The notes: generated from the sequence alone by a model not told the origin. 64,000 nt of DNA from a filamentous cyanobacterium ESFC-1 (GCA_000380225.1 KB904821.1:575867-639866), one strand, 5' to 3'; positions 8,900 through 17,820 are shown, numbered from the stretch's first letter. Made by a program: numbers and translations.

Positions 8900-10720
8900 T
8901 TACTTAGCTTTCTGGCGTTTGTGTAGCCATCCTCCCAAACATAAGCTGGTCAATAAGCCAATCCAAGATGTAGGTTCTGGTATACCCGTACTGTCCGTCA
9001 AATAATTAATTTGGTATTCTCCATTTTTAGGATTGGAGAAATAAATAGTAAACTTTGTATTTTCGGAAGGTATCAAGGGAGTATAACCTTGATCGATACC
9101 AGGATTATCAAGGCTTGTACCATGAGGAATCGTAAAAGTGTTACCATCACTGATAGTTACTGGAGCGATCGCACCAGAAGTTTGAATCAAGCTATGAGTA
9201 TTAGTTGACTGGTAGAAAACATCTTCGATTTCGTTGAAGAAGCCTTTTGGGGTATAACCAATTCGGCGACCTAAAGGATCGGTAATGGTAAAATACTGTG
9301 AATCAAATTTAGCTTGAAAAAACTTAGGTGTTTTTTTAAAAGAACTTTCGATTGACGCAGGTTCTAAAAGTTCAGGTGGCAAAGAAAAAGGGCTTTCGGA
9401 GTTTGGCATAGCAAAGGGACTGTCATAATCAAAACCAAAAACAGAGTTTTCACCAATTTTATAGAAAAAGCCTTCTATTTCCCTGTCTATGTTTAATGAA
9501 TTTCGATATTGCAAGATATCTTCGTAGCTGCTTGTCCCTACTAATAAATTTTGTGATTTAGCAGCTTGAAACTTGACATACTCATCAAAAGAGTAGCTCA
9601 CGCTTAATAATCTCAATGATTCCATCGCAAATGAATGATAAATGTTACTGATTGTGAATTTACTATTAATGACTAAATCTGGGTAATTATTTGGACAATC
9701 GAAACTGAATAAGCAAATACTATCTTGTGATTCTAAGTAATTATTGATAAATCCCTGCCCTCCTCGATAACCTGCTCTTTCAGCAGCCCATTCGATTAAA
9801 CCGATATTAGTAAATGAATTGTTATCACCCTTTTGCTCGACAGGATTGGCGTTGGTTTTATTAAGATAAATACAATCTAATTTAGATTGTATTTTTTCTA
9901 CCATTGCAGTCCCAATACTCTCTGATAGCTCAATAGTGCGAGTATCAGCAGCAAATGACTCAGGTGCAGCATACTTTCTCACGCCATGTTGAGGATGAGC
10001 TTCGTAAAGATCGCCATTTGCGTAAAGAGCAATGTGATTAAAATTTGGAGCTTTATAAAATACTAATTTATATCCTGGTTTAGGATTAGGAGTAATTGGA
10101 GCAATTTGGGTTAAATCACTGCTATCTGAATTATCCGTATCTTCATTTTCCGGCGGTTCTTGAGGATTAGGGTTAGTATTAATTGGATCTTTTTCAGTAG
10201 TATTAGAACGAACGCGAATTGCTGAATTAAACAAAAACTGACTTGCTATATTGCTTTTGTTAGTATCAAAGACAAAATCTAAAACAGAACCACTTTCCAC
10301 GTCAAAGGTATTCAGTTCATAGCTTTTTGTCCCATCTTCTACATTAACTTCTGTCAAAAGACTTTCGCCATTTAGTAAAACATTTTTCCGAATATCATTC
10401 GATACTGTACTTAGGGATTTGAGCTTTACCTCGCTACTACCACTAACATTACTTTGCCAACGCAATACCAAATTTTCGGGCGTATCTATTCCCGTTAAAG
10501 ACAGTCCATGACGAGTAAATTCCCCCCAAGGGCCTTCTTGAGCTTGAACAAAGTTTCTATCTTGGTCATAGTAGCCATATTGCCAACCTTTATAACCTTG
10601 CTGTCCGTTAAAATCGTTTTCCGAGTTGAATATGAGAGTTGAAGCTGAGGCTATTCGTGGAAATAGCAGAGTAACGCCAATCAAGAAAAGGCTGGAAAAA
10701 GCGAAGGAAAGTTGTCTCAT
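8900..10720 (-). CDS. PEP-CTERM exoprotein, NlpC/P60-like core lacking catalytic Cys (paralog 3 of 3)
   Basis: 606 residues. It starts with a Sec signal (MRQLSFAFSSLFLIGVTLLF...ASA) and ends with a PEP-CTERM tail (IPEPTSWIGLLTSLCLGGW, then KRQKAK). The N-terminal module GYKGWQYGYYDQDRNF...EGPWGEF matches paralog 2. A low-complexity acidic/Pro/Asn linker (about 178-212) leads to the core: FNHIALYANGDLYEAHP (H229), NPVEQKG, FTNIGLIEWAAERAGYRGG with N305 in place of the usual Cys, and ITDPLGRRIGYTPKGFFNEI. It is the longest of the three, with an insertion of about 100 residues between the core motifs. Exported and sorted; biochemical role unknown. Confidence 0.75.
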   Translation of the reverse strand: MRQLSFAFSSLFLIGVTLLFPRIASASTLIFNSENDFNGQQGYKGWQYGYYDQDRNFVQAQEGPWGEFTRHGLSLTGIDTPENLVLRWQSNVSGSSEVKLKSLSTVSNDIRKNVLLNGESLLTEVNVEDGTKSYELNTFDVESGSVLDFVFDTNKSNIASQFLFNSAIRVRSNTTEKDPINTNPNPQEPPENEDTDNSDSSDLTQIAPITPNPKPGYKLVFYKAPNFNHIALYANGDLYEAHPQHGVRKYAAPESFAADTRTIELSESIGTAMVEKIQSKLDCIYLNKTNANPVEQKGDNNSFTNIGLIEWAAERAGYRGGQGFINNYLESQDSICLFSFDCPNNYPDLVINSKFTISNIYHSFAMESLRLLSVSYSFDEYVKFQAAKSQNLLVGTSSYEDILQYRNSLNIDREIEGFFYKIGENSVFGFDYDSPFAMPNSESPFSLPPELLEPASIESSFKKTPKFFQAKFDSQYFTITDPLGRRIGYTPKGFFNEIEDVFYQSTNTHSLIQTSGAIAPVTISDGNTFTIPHGTSLDNPGIDQGYTPLIPSENTKFTIYFSNPKNGEYQINYLTDSTGIPEPTSWIGLLTSLCLGGWLHKRQKAK

Positions 10721-10791
10721 GGGTAAATGGCAGCATGGTTGTTGTAATCTTTAAACTTGATTAATGCACCCGCGAGTTAAAGGGAAAAAAT

Positions 10792-10903
10792 ATGGCTAAA
10801 CCAGAGCCTAGCCATAGGGAAGCAACGAACTCTATTAGTTACTCGCGCAAAGTTTAGTGGTTTTATGCAGTGGCTGAGAAACTTTACTGAATCTTTACAA
10901 TTG
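10792..10903 (-). promoter_or_regulatory. Duplicated upstream block of PEP-CTERM paralog 3
   Basis: Second copy of the block described at 8734-8845. The inverted repeat GGCTA-N10-TAGCC is at 10794-10813, GTTTTATGC at 10860 and TTTAC half-sites at 10883 and 10894. The 34-nt distance from GTTTTA to the second half-site is the same as in the other two copies. Confidence 0.6.
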
Positions 10904-10995
10904 AGGGGCAGTGAATATATGTAAGGCATAGCTTTGGGGTTTGCGTCCCCAGGTAGAAGCTAGGAAATCTACTTAATTAGTGGGGATTAAGAACC

Positions 10996-11150
10996 TACCC
11001 CTGTCAAGGTGGGCAACGAGATATAGAGGTTGGGAGTTGCCCTCACCCCCCTACCCCCTCTCCCAATTTGGGGAGAGGGGGAGGAAGTATCTATCATGAG
11101 CGTCTGAAACAAGGGTTTTTCGTTTCCATATTCGTCACCTTGACAGGGGT
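10996..11150. mobile_element. MITE-like element, about 154 bp
   Basis: Perfect 15-bp terminal inverted repeats, ACCCCTGTCAAGGTG at 10997-11011 and its complement at 11136-11150. Outside them lies a 13-bp direct repeat GGGATTAAGAACC (10983-10995 and 11151-11163), as expected for a target duplication apart from one extra T on the left. No ORF inside. The interior includes a palindromic CCCCTCTCCC / GGGGAGAGGG segment. Non-autonomous; the mobilising transposase is not identified. Confidence 0.6.
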
Positions 11151-11358
11151 GGGATTAAGAACCCCAGTTTCTTATTGGCTGATGAGCTTCAGTTGAAATT
11201 AAACCAAAGAAACCTGGGAACGAGGGGAATCGGGTGTGAGATAACGAAGGGAAAGCCCCTCCTCCCGTGGGAGAGGGGTTTGGAGTGAGGGCTAACGAGT
11301 TGTGACTTGGGGTTGCGTCCCCAGGTAGAACCTGGGGACGAGGGGACGAGGAGGGGGT

Positions 11359-14226
11359 TTAGGGGCAGGAGGAAAGGGAGGGAGGTGCAGTCGCGATGAA
11401 TTGAATTTGGCCTTGTTCGTTTTGGACTACGCCTTGGGCTTCGACGATGCGAGAGGGAGTGCGGGAGGTGTCGCTGGGGGCGGTGGAGGTGGGTATGTCC
11501 TCCCAAATGATGCCAGAATTGTCAGGAAGACCTGATGAACCACTATTGGATAATTTCGTCGGGGAGTCACCGTTAACGAGTTGACAGCCTAGAGCAAGGG
11601 TAGTGGAGATAAAATCGTCTGGTAAGGAGTCAAGGCTGAGGTTATCTTGGGTGTTGATGGTGACGTTGCCATCGATGCCGAGTTCGGAACTAGCCACGAA
11701 ATCACTTTCGGGGGTGCGGACGTTGAGAAACTGACGAAAACCAAAGATGCCGAGGGCTTTGGCGTAGATACTACCGCCGCGACCTTGGAAGGCGTTGGCG
11801 ACAATATCACTGTTTTCACCAAAGATACCGAGGATGAAGCGGGCGGCTTCGAGGGAAATATTACCGCCGTTACCCGTACCGTTGGCGGTTGCAGTAATTT
11901 CGCTGTTATTGCGGAGGATAATAGAACCCTCATAAGCTTTGAGAAGAATGTTACCCCCTTCTCCGGCGGCGGTGCTGGCGTTGATGCGACCTTGGTTAGT
12001 GAGGAAGATTTCGCGGGCTTGAGCTTCGAGGTTGCCGGAGTTACCTGTTCCGGTGTTGCTGACGGAAGCTTGGGAGTTGTTTTGAATGTTAATGGCTCCG
12101 ATGGTGGAGAAGGTGATGTTACCAGATGTGCCGGAACCTGTGGCCAAAGCTTCAATGCTGCTATTGTTGTCGAGAGTCATGTCACCAAAACCACTGACGG
12201 CGATTGTTCCCCCTGTGCCGTTTTGGGTGGAGGCAGAGGCTTTGCTGTTGTTGAGGGTAAGGGTTTGCCAGTCGCGGATGTTGATGTTGCCTTCTGCACC
12301 TGAGATGGTTTCGGAGGTGATTTGAGAGTTGTCGAGGTTGATGCGAGAGGCGAAAATACTGAGGTTATTGGCGTTCCCTGTTCCCTTGTTACTAACGGTG
12401 ATTTGAGAGTTGTTGCGGAGATTCAGGTTAGGTGTGGTTGCGTTGATTGTACCACTTGTGCCTGCTCCGGTCGCGATCGCGCTGACGATACTATTATTAT
12501 CAAGATTAATCTCTGCACTGGCATTGAGATTAATCGACCCGCCTACTGTATCTCGCGTTGTACTCGAAAGAATACCATTGTTAAGCCAGATAGAACGGGC
12601 AATAATATCAATAGTGTTGGCATTTCCGGTTGCGGTGCTGCGGGTGGTGGCTGTACCGCCGTTTTGAGCGAGGAATTGATTGGTTCGTGCTGTAATTTTT
12701 CCGGCTTGGCCGCTTCCGGTGGTTTCAGCCAGGAGAGTGCCGTTGCGGTCGAGATTAATGAGTTCGGAGGCGATAATATTGAGATTACCTGCATCCCCGG
12801 CACTACGGGTTTTGACACGAATTTGACCGTTGTCGGTGACGGTGAGTTGGCGAGTGGTGATGCCGATGTTGCCGCCTTTACCGGAAGATAGGGTTTCGGC
12901 GGAGATTAGGCTGGGAATGCCAGTAGCATCTGTGCCGCTTACGTTGATGAAGTTGGAATTGATAGAGATATTACCGCTTGGAGCGGTGCTGGCAGTGGAG
13001 GTGCTGATGCGACCGCCTTGGAGGATGGAGAGTAGGTTGGCGTTGATGGTGATATTTCCTCCTGCTCCGGTTGCTCCCGCGTTGGATTCGGACAGTAAGC
13101 CGCTTCTTGTACCGCTAATTTCGATGACCCCGGCATTGACGAGGATTTCGCCGCCTGCTCCGGCTCCGACGGTACTGGCAAGGACTAATGCGCCGTTTTT
13201 GACGGTAAAGAGGGGGGTGTTAATAGAAATTGAACCTGCTTTGTTGTTGAAACCTGGATTTTGAGCGAAAGCGCCGCTTCTAGTTCCGTCGAATTGAACG
13301 GATTGCGAGCCGAAGATTTCGACTCTGCCGCCGTCTTGGGTGGCGGAGGGAAGGGTGGCAAAAGCGGAGCCGCCTGTGGCAGTGATGTTGCGACCGAAAA
13401 CGCGGACGTTGCCTGTATCGGCGGTGAGGTTGCTATCGTTGCTGAGGGTGATGTCTTGGAAGGTTTGAACTTTGCTGTAGTCGAAGGTAAAGCCGTTGGG
13501 GAGGTGGGTGATGCCGACGAAGCTATTGGGGGCGACGCTGCCAATTTCGACTCTACCGTTGTCGTTGGCGGCGATGAGGCTGCGGTCATCGATGTTGATA
13601 GGGCCGCCGATGAGGGCGAGGGTGTTGCCGGGATTGACGAAGAGGTCGGCGAAAATATTAGCTCCCGGTTGGACGTTGATGGGGGCAGCAGTTGCACCGA
13701 ATTGTAAGCCGATGGGGGCGCTCATGGTAAGGGTGGAGGCGGCGGGGTTGGCGCTGAATTGGTTGCCGTCGGCGAAGGTGACGCTTTGGGCGGTGCTGGC
13801 AAGGAATGAGCCGTTGAGGGCGAGGTTGGCGTTGGGGCCGAAGGTGATGCCGTTGGGGTTGATGAGGATGAGGTCGAAGTTGGGGTTTGTGCCGCCGGAT
13901 TGGAGGATACCGTCGATGTTGGAGATGTTGTTACCTGTGACGCGGCTGATGATTTTGGTGACGTTGGCGTTGTTGTTTTCAAAGCGGGCTGCTGCTGTAA
14001 AGGGACTCCACGGAAGGGAGAAGTCGCTGAAGCTGTGGAATAGATTACTACCCATCACTGTTCCGCCGTTGATAGTGGTACAGTTGCCACCCACTCCTAG
14101 ACCGCAGTCGCCAGCAGGTGCGGCGTTGTTGACGATTGTGCCAGTTGTGCCGTCTGAGACAATTTGAGCTTGGGCGACGGGGCCGAGGGTGAGGGTGCTG
14201 AGGGCGAGAAGGAGGGATAGACGCAT
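11359..14226 (-). CDS. TpsA-type exoprotein, filamentous haemagglutinin N-terminal domain
   Basis: 955 residues. The signal peptide MRLSLLLALSTLTLGPVAQA ends at residue 20. It is followed by the two-partner-secretion (TPS) domain with the characteristic NPNG motif (residues 123-126, LILINPNGITFG). The rest is a long right-handed beta-helix-like repeat region rich in N/T/S/G (motifs such as GNSGN, NNSQITVSN). It ends in a cyanobacterial-type C-terminus (GCQLVNG...PSLSSCP) with two Cys. TpsA proteins are exported through a cognate TpsB pore, which is encoded divergently here. Likely a surface adhesin or contact factor. I see no toxin domain at its C-terminus, so a CdiA-like role is not indicated. 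Confidence 0.9.
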   Translation of the reverse strand: MRLSLLLALSTLTLGPVAQAQIVSDGTTGTIVNNAAPAGDCGLGVGGNCTTINGGTVMGSNLFHSFSDFSLPWSPFTAAARFENNNANVTKIISRVTGNNISNIDGILQSGGTNPNFDLILINPNGITFGPNANLALNGSFLASTAQSVTFADGNQFSANPAASTLTMSAPIGLQFGATAAPINVQPGANIFADLFVNPGNTLALIGGPINIDDRSLIAANDNGRVEIGSVAPNSFVGITHLPNGFTFDYSKVQTFQDITLSNDSNLTADTGNVRVFGRNITATGGSAFATLPSATQDGGRVEIFGSQSVQFDGTRSGAFAQNPGFNNKAGSISINTPLFTVKNGALVLASTVGAGAGGEILVNAGVIEISGTRSGLLSESNAGATGAGGNITINANLLSILQGGRISTSTASTAPSGNISINSNFINVSGTDATGIPSLISAETLSSGKGGNIGITTRQLTVTDNGQIRVKTRSAGDAGNLNIIASELINLDRNGTLLAETTGSGQAGKITARTNQFLAQNGGTATTRSTATGNANTIDIIARSIWLNNGILSSTTRDTVGGSINLNASAEINLDNNSIVSAIATGAGTSGTINATTPNLNLRNNSQITVSNKGTGNANNLSIFASRINLDNSQITSETISGAEGNINIRDWQTLTLNNSKASASTQNGTGGTIAVSGFGDMTLDNNSSIEALATGSGTSGNITFSTIGAINIQNNSQASVSNTGTGNSGNLEAQAREIFLTNQGRINASTAAGEGGNILLKAYEGSIILRNNSEITATANGTGNGGNISLEAARFILGIFGENSDIVANAFQGRGGSIYAKALGIFGFRQFLNVRTPESDFVASSELGIDGNVTINTQDNLSLDSLPDDFISTTLALGCQLVNGDSPTKLSNSGSSGLPDNSGIIWEDIPTSTAPSDTSRTPSRIVEAQGVVQNEQGQIQFIATAPPSLSSCP

Positions 14227-14564
14227 GAGAAATAGGGATAGGGACTGTTATAGGTATCTCTGGTTAAAAGGGGGGATTTTATGCAGGGGGATAAATTTTG
14301 TTAAAGAAGTTTACATTCGGGGGTTAAGACGTTTGGTTTATTATCAGCCCTCACCCCAACCCCTCTCCCACGGGCGAGGGGCTATTTTTAGTGCTAGAAA
14401 ATAAGAAGTCTATTCCTTACGCGGTCTGGGTTTCAAGCGTTTTCTTCATGTTACATTTAAGGCTTGACGCGACAAGAGAATAACCGGTGGGTTTGGGCAG
14501 ATCGAATTTGGTATAATACCAGCGCATAGCGCTATAGTAGCGATCGCGCACTCCTCTAGATATT
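14227..14564. other. Divergent tpsA-tpsB intergenic region
   Basis: Contains the promoters of both divergent genes. One copy of the CCCTCACCCCAACCCCTCTCCCACGGGCGAGGGGC dispersed repeat family lies at about 14346-14382, and HIP1-like GCGATCGC occurs near 14540. No clear operator was recognised. Confidence 0.5.
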
Positions 14565-16268
14565 ATGAAAACTGAGTTCTGGACGACATTAAATGCGATC
14601 GCGTTTTGGGGTATTTTGACGGTACAATGCTCAAATCCGACCTCTGTGTTGGCTCAACCTAATACCGCACCGCCAAGTTTTCCAGAAAATGAGCCGTCAT
14701 TCCCCGATGTTGAGGTAATACCGCCTCCTGAAGATATATTAAACAGACCCAATCCGACGATTCTTGATGAGGAAAGAGATAAGCCAGACGATACCCTCGT
14801 TTTTTCGGTAAATCGCTACGAAATTAGGGGCAGTACGGTCTTTACTGAGGCGGAATTAGCTGCGGTGGTTGCGCCTTTTTTGGGAGAGGTGACTTATGCG
14901 GAGGTGTTGGCAGCACGTTCGGCGATAAATCAGTTATATCTGGATAATGGCTATCTAACGACAGGGGCTTATGTTCCGAGACAGACTTCAACGGACAATA
15001 CGGTGGTTATTGAGGTGGTTGAAGGAGAGGTAACGGAGATTGAGGTGACAGGCTTACAACGACTGAATCCGGGCTATGTCAGCAGTCGCATTGCTTTGGC
15101 CACAGAAAAGCCTCTGAATGTGCCACAGTTACAAGAGGCTTTGCAACTCTTACAACTCGACCCGTTGATTGCAACTATCAATGCAGACTTAGCTCAAGGA
15201 ACACAACCGGGAGAAAATATTTTGCGGCTTGAGGTAACGGAGGCGGATAGTTTTAACGGACAGGTAGATTTAAGTAACGATCGCGCCATTAGTATCGGCA
15301 CGTTTCGCCGTGGTATAAGTGTTACGGAAGGGAATTTGTGGGGATTGGGCGATCGCGCCACTCTGAGCTACAATAATACCGACGGCAGTAATGTGGTAGA
15401 TGTCAGTTACCGCGTTCCTCTAAGTCCCCGCAATACAACCCTAGAGTTACGCTATCTCAATGGCTTGAATCGCATTATCACCGAGCCATTTGAGGAATTA
15501 GATATTAAATCTCGCTCTCAATATTGGGAGTTTAATCTGCGTCAGCCCATCGTGCAAACCCTGAATCAAGAATTGAGTTTGGGGCTAATTTTCTCCCACC
15601 AAGCCATTGAAACTTCTATTCTCGGTGTACCCTTTCCCCTTTCCGATAGCGCCGATATTAACGGACGCACCAAAGTTTCAGCCTTGCGTTTTGTGCAAGA
15701 ATGGGTGTATCGTAGTCCTCAAGATGCGATCGCGCTGCGTTCTCAGTTTAGTTGGGGTGTAGATTGGTGGGATGCAACCATTAACGAAACAACTCCCGAT
15801 AGTCGCTTTTGGAGTTGGCGAGGGCAGTTTCAATACTTGCGTTTACTTGCCCCCGATACTATTATTCTACTTCGCAGTACGGCACAGAGGAGCGATCGCG
15901 CCCTCATTGGCTTAGAACAACTCAGCGCTGGCGGTTTGGGGTCAATTCGCGGCTATCCCCAAGACTTCCTCAGTAGCGACAACGCCCTCACCACCACCCT
16001 CGAAGCCCGCTTACCCATTTTCCGCAACTCCCAGCATTTATTACAAATCGCCCCCTTTTTCGATTGGGGAACCTTTTCCAATAACGGCGATAACCCCAAC
16101 CCTTCCCCCCAAAATCTCGCCTCTGTAGGGTTAGGTTTAGCGTGGCAAGGAGGCGAAAACTTATTCGCCCGTTTAGACTGGGGTATCCCCTTAGTTGATG
16201 CGAATATAGAACGCGATCGCACCTGGCAGTCTCAAGGGCTATACTTTACCGTAGGGATAAGTTTTTAG
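14565..16268 (+). CDS. TpsB-type outer-membrane transporter (ShlB/FhaC/HecB family)
   Basis: 567 residues with a signal peptide (MKTEFWTTLNAIAFWGILTV...VLA). A Pro-rich linker (about 33-65) is followed by a POTRA_2 domain (about 80-155, VNRYEIRGSTVFTEAELAAVV...VVIEVVEGEV) and a second POTRA-like segment (ITEIEVTGLQRLNPGYVSSRI). A ShlB-type 16-strand beta-barrel ends in the terminal Phe (LYFTVGISF) typical of outer-membrane proteins. VRGY-like motif: SIRGYPQD. It exports TpsA partners across the outer membrane; the divergent TpsA gene is the obvious substrate. Confidence 0.93.
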   Translation: MKTEFWTTLNAIAFWGILTVQCSNPTSVLAQPNTAPPSFPENEPSFPDVEVIPPPEDILNRPNPTILDEERDKPDDTLVFSVNRYEIRGSTVFTEAELAAVVAPFLGEVTYAEVLAARSAINQLYLDNGYLTTGAYVPRQTSTDNTVVIEVVEGEVTEIEVTGLQRLNPGYVSSRIALATEKPLNVPQLQEALQLLQLDPLIATINADLAQGTQPGENILRLEVTEADSFNGQVDLSNDRAISIGTFRRGISVTEGNLWGLGDRATLSYNNTDGSNVVDVSYRVPLSPRNTTLELRYLNGLNRIITEPFEELDIKSRSQYWEFNLRQPIVQTLNQELSLGLIFSHQAIETSILGVPFPLSDSADINGRTKVSALRFVQEWVYRSPQDAIALRSQFSWGVDWWDATINETTPDSRFWSWRGQFQYLRLLAPDTIILLRSTAQRSDRALIGLEQLSAGGLGSIRGYPQDFLSSDNALTTTLEARLPIFRNSQHLLQIAPFFDWGTFSNNGDNPNPSPQNLASVGLGLAWQGGENLFARLDWGIPLVDANIERDRTWQSQGLYFTVGISF

Positions 16269-16314
16269 CTTCGAGTTAATTGTCATATCAAATCCGTTTA
16301 ATTAGTGGGGATTC

Positions 16315-16329
16315 AGAACCCCGGTTTCT
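16315..16329. repeat. AGAACCCCGGTTTCT dispersed repeat
   Basis: Imperfect palindrome found also at 11158-11172 (one mismatch) and twice at 49659-49723 in inverted orientation. The preceding context AGTGGGGATT is shared with the copy near 10980/11151. Confidence 0.6.
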
Positions 16330-16397
16330 TACCTGCTTACACAGTCAAGTTAAAATTTCAAGCTATAGCAATTCCAAATAAAAACCAGCAGCCCCTC

Positions 16398-17604
16398 TCC
16401 CGTGGGCTACTGCTTATACATAAGTTGGGTGGAAGGTCGTAGACCAGCCTTGGAAAAAGGTATAAAATTGCCTCAAACCCCGGTATAACAAAGCAATACC
16501 GGGGGGACGTTGGCTAGAGTAGCCTGACCATCCACCCAGACGAGCAATGACCCAAGTTGCCCATGCTAAAGAATGAGCGGGAAAAGGATTTTTCTGCCGC
16601 TCGGTGCGTCCTTGCAGGCGCTCAACCAAGTGACTCAAGCAATGCTGCTGTGCGGCGGAAAAAACGAGACTGGCAGGACGTTCGGTATCATTACGCCCAA
16701 TACGAAGCTGTAGAATCTGCAAAGCTGCTCCTAGACTGAGAATTAGCAAACGTTCAATGGCGGCAACTGACTCCAATTGAGTAGATTCGATATCTAATCC
16801 ATCTTGCTTGAGGACAGCAAAGAGTTGTTCAATGCGCCAACGCCAACCAGACCACTGGATAACCTGCAATGCCTGTTCCAAGGAATTAATGGGATGGGTC
16901 GTCAGCAATCGCCAATGGACAGGTTTTTGTCCGACTGGCGGCTGAATCTCCTGGGCTTCGAGGGCATACAGTTTCAAGGTGGCGGCGTAACCAAGATGTT
17001 CTAAGCGCCTGGGACGGTGGATGGTGACGGGGACGATCGCGGACTTTCATCCAGGCTTCACGCTCTACTCGCTGCTGGCGTTGGTCTCCGCGCACCTGAA
17101 AGGCATAAGTTCCTGAAGCTCGGTTGTTGACTTAGGTAGTGGTAGAGTTTTTGGGGTGATTCGGCGATTTGGCGATCCCGCAGGGATCCGCGTAGCGGCA
17201 CGCGACTCATGCGGAATAGAGCATGGGCATGTTGTTGAGGCGTGCGTTCCCACAATTCGTAGATGTCGGCTTCCCGGTCGGCGATGTAGGTCACTGTGGC
17301 TGCTGCTGCAAGCGCACCTTTGACTCCTTTGGGCAGCTTGTAGCCATTTGTAGGATTCTTTCTCCTCAATCTCAAGCTGTTTGTATTTCCGAGTGTGTTT
17401 GTCTTCTCGCTCTGGGGGACGACTCCATTGACTGCTTTTTACATAACGCTTCATACAGGTTGGCCCCCTTTTTTCGAGCCTGGCATCTCCAAATACTTTG
17501 CCTGGGATTTGCTCTGACTGATATCTGATGGGATTGTTGTTCATCTGCCTCTTGCCTTTTTCTTTTATCTTCTCATGTTGTGTATAAGCAGTAGCTCCCG
17601 TGGG
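16398..17604. mobile_element. IS4-type insertion sequence remnant with 10-bp target duplication
   Basis: The element spans 16408-17594 (1187 bp). Ends are inverted repeats: CTACTGCTTATACATAAG on the left, and the right end reads CTACTGCTTATACACAAC on the other strand. The direct repeat CTCCCGTGGG flanks it at 16398-16407 and 17595-17604. Removing the element and one copy restores a perfect member of the local CCCTCTCCCGTGGGAGAGGGG repeat family, so the insertion site is certain. The encoded transposase is disrupted, and the length is short for the family, which fits internal deletion. Confidence 0.88.
16414..17544 (-). pseudogene. Broken IS4-family transposase
   Basis: Fragments in different frames together resemble one DDE transposase. 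The N-terminus is 17544 downward (MNNNPIRYQSEQIPGKVFGDARLEKRG); the GDARLEKR motif is typical of the N-terminus of this group. It then jumps abruptly to another segment. The frame 17375-17058 holds the acidic motif TYIADREADIYELW. The frame 16977-16414 holds the C-terminal W-R-IE-LK region (WSGWRWRIEQLFAVLKQDGLD) with the last catalytic Glu. At least two frameshifts separate the parts, and the region between GDARLEKR and the DREADIY segment is too short. Non-functional. Confidence 0.85.
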
Positions 17605-17690
17605 AGAGGGGTTTGGGGTGAGGGCGGTTCAGGGATAATACGATACCTTTATTGGGAGATGACTGTACGGAAACTAATTGTAATGACTAT

Positions 17691-17754
17691 AGTCCGCAAG
17701 GGCGGACTTTGCCATATTGGTTCCCCGGATTTCCAATGATCGGGCGGGTTATCG
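17691..17754 (+). repeat. 64-bp dispersed repeat with hairpin (copy 1)
   Basis: Begins with a perfect hairpin AGTCCGC-AAGG-GCGGACT, then TTTGCCATATTGGTTCCCC and GGGCGGGT. The reverse complement of 63685-63748 matches closely over the whole length, including compensating changes in the hairpin loop. Confidence 0.65.
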
Positions 17755-17820
17755 GAATAGAAGGTGTATCGAAACTGAATTTGGTATGAGAGAGGCTTTT
17801 CGTCCAGGTCGCTTAAAAAA

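Larger units (their letters stand above)
10721..11358. other. Repeat-rich intergenic region
   Basis: From right to left before paralog 3: the duplicated control block (10792-10903), a MITE-like element (10996-11150), an AGAACCCCAGTTTCT repeat (11158-11172), a GGGAGAGGGG repeat copy (about 11270-11291), and two related copies of TTGCGTCCCCAGGTAGAA (about 10941 and 11314). No coding sequence is supported. Confidence 0.6.

Noticed and set aside
11589-13982. Several frames on both strands inside the TpsA gene
   Set aside because: The repetitive, G/C-rich beta-helix coding region creates long alternative frames. Their products are low-complexity (T/S/P-rich or V/E/G-rich), without homology signals.
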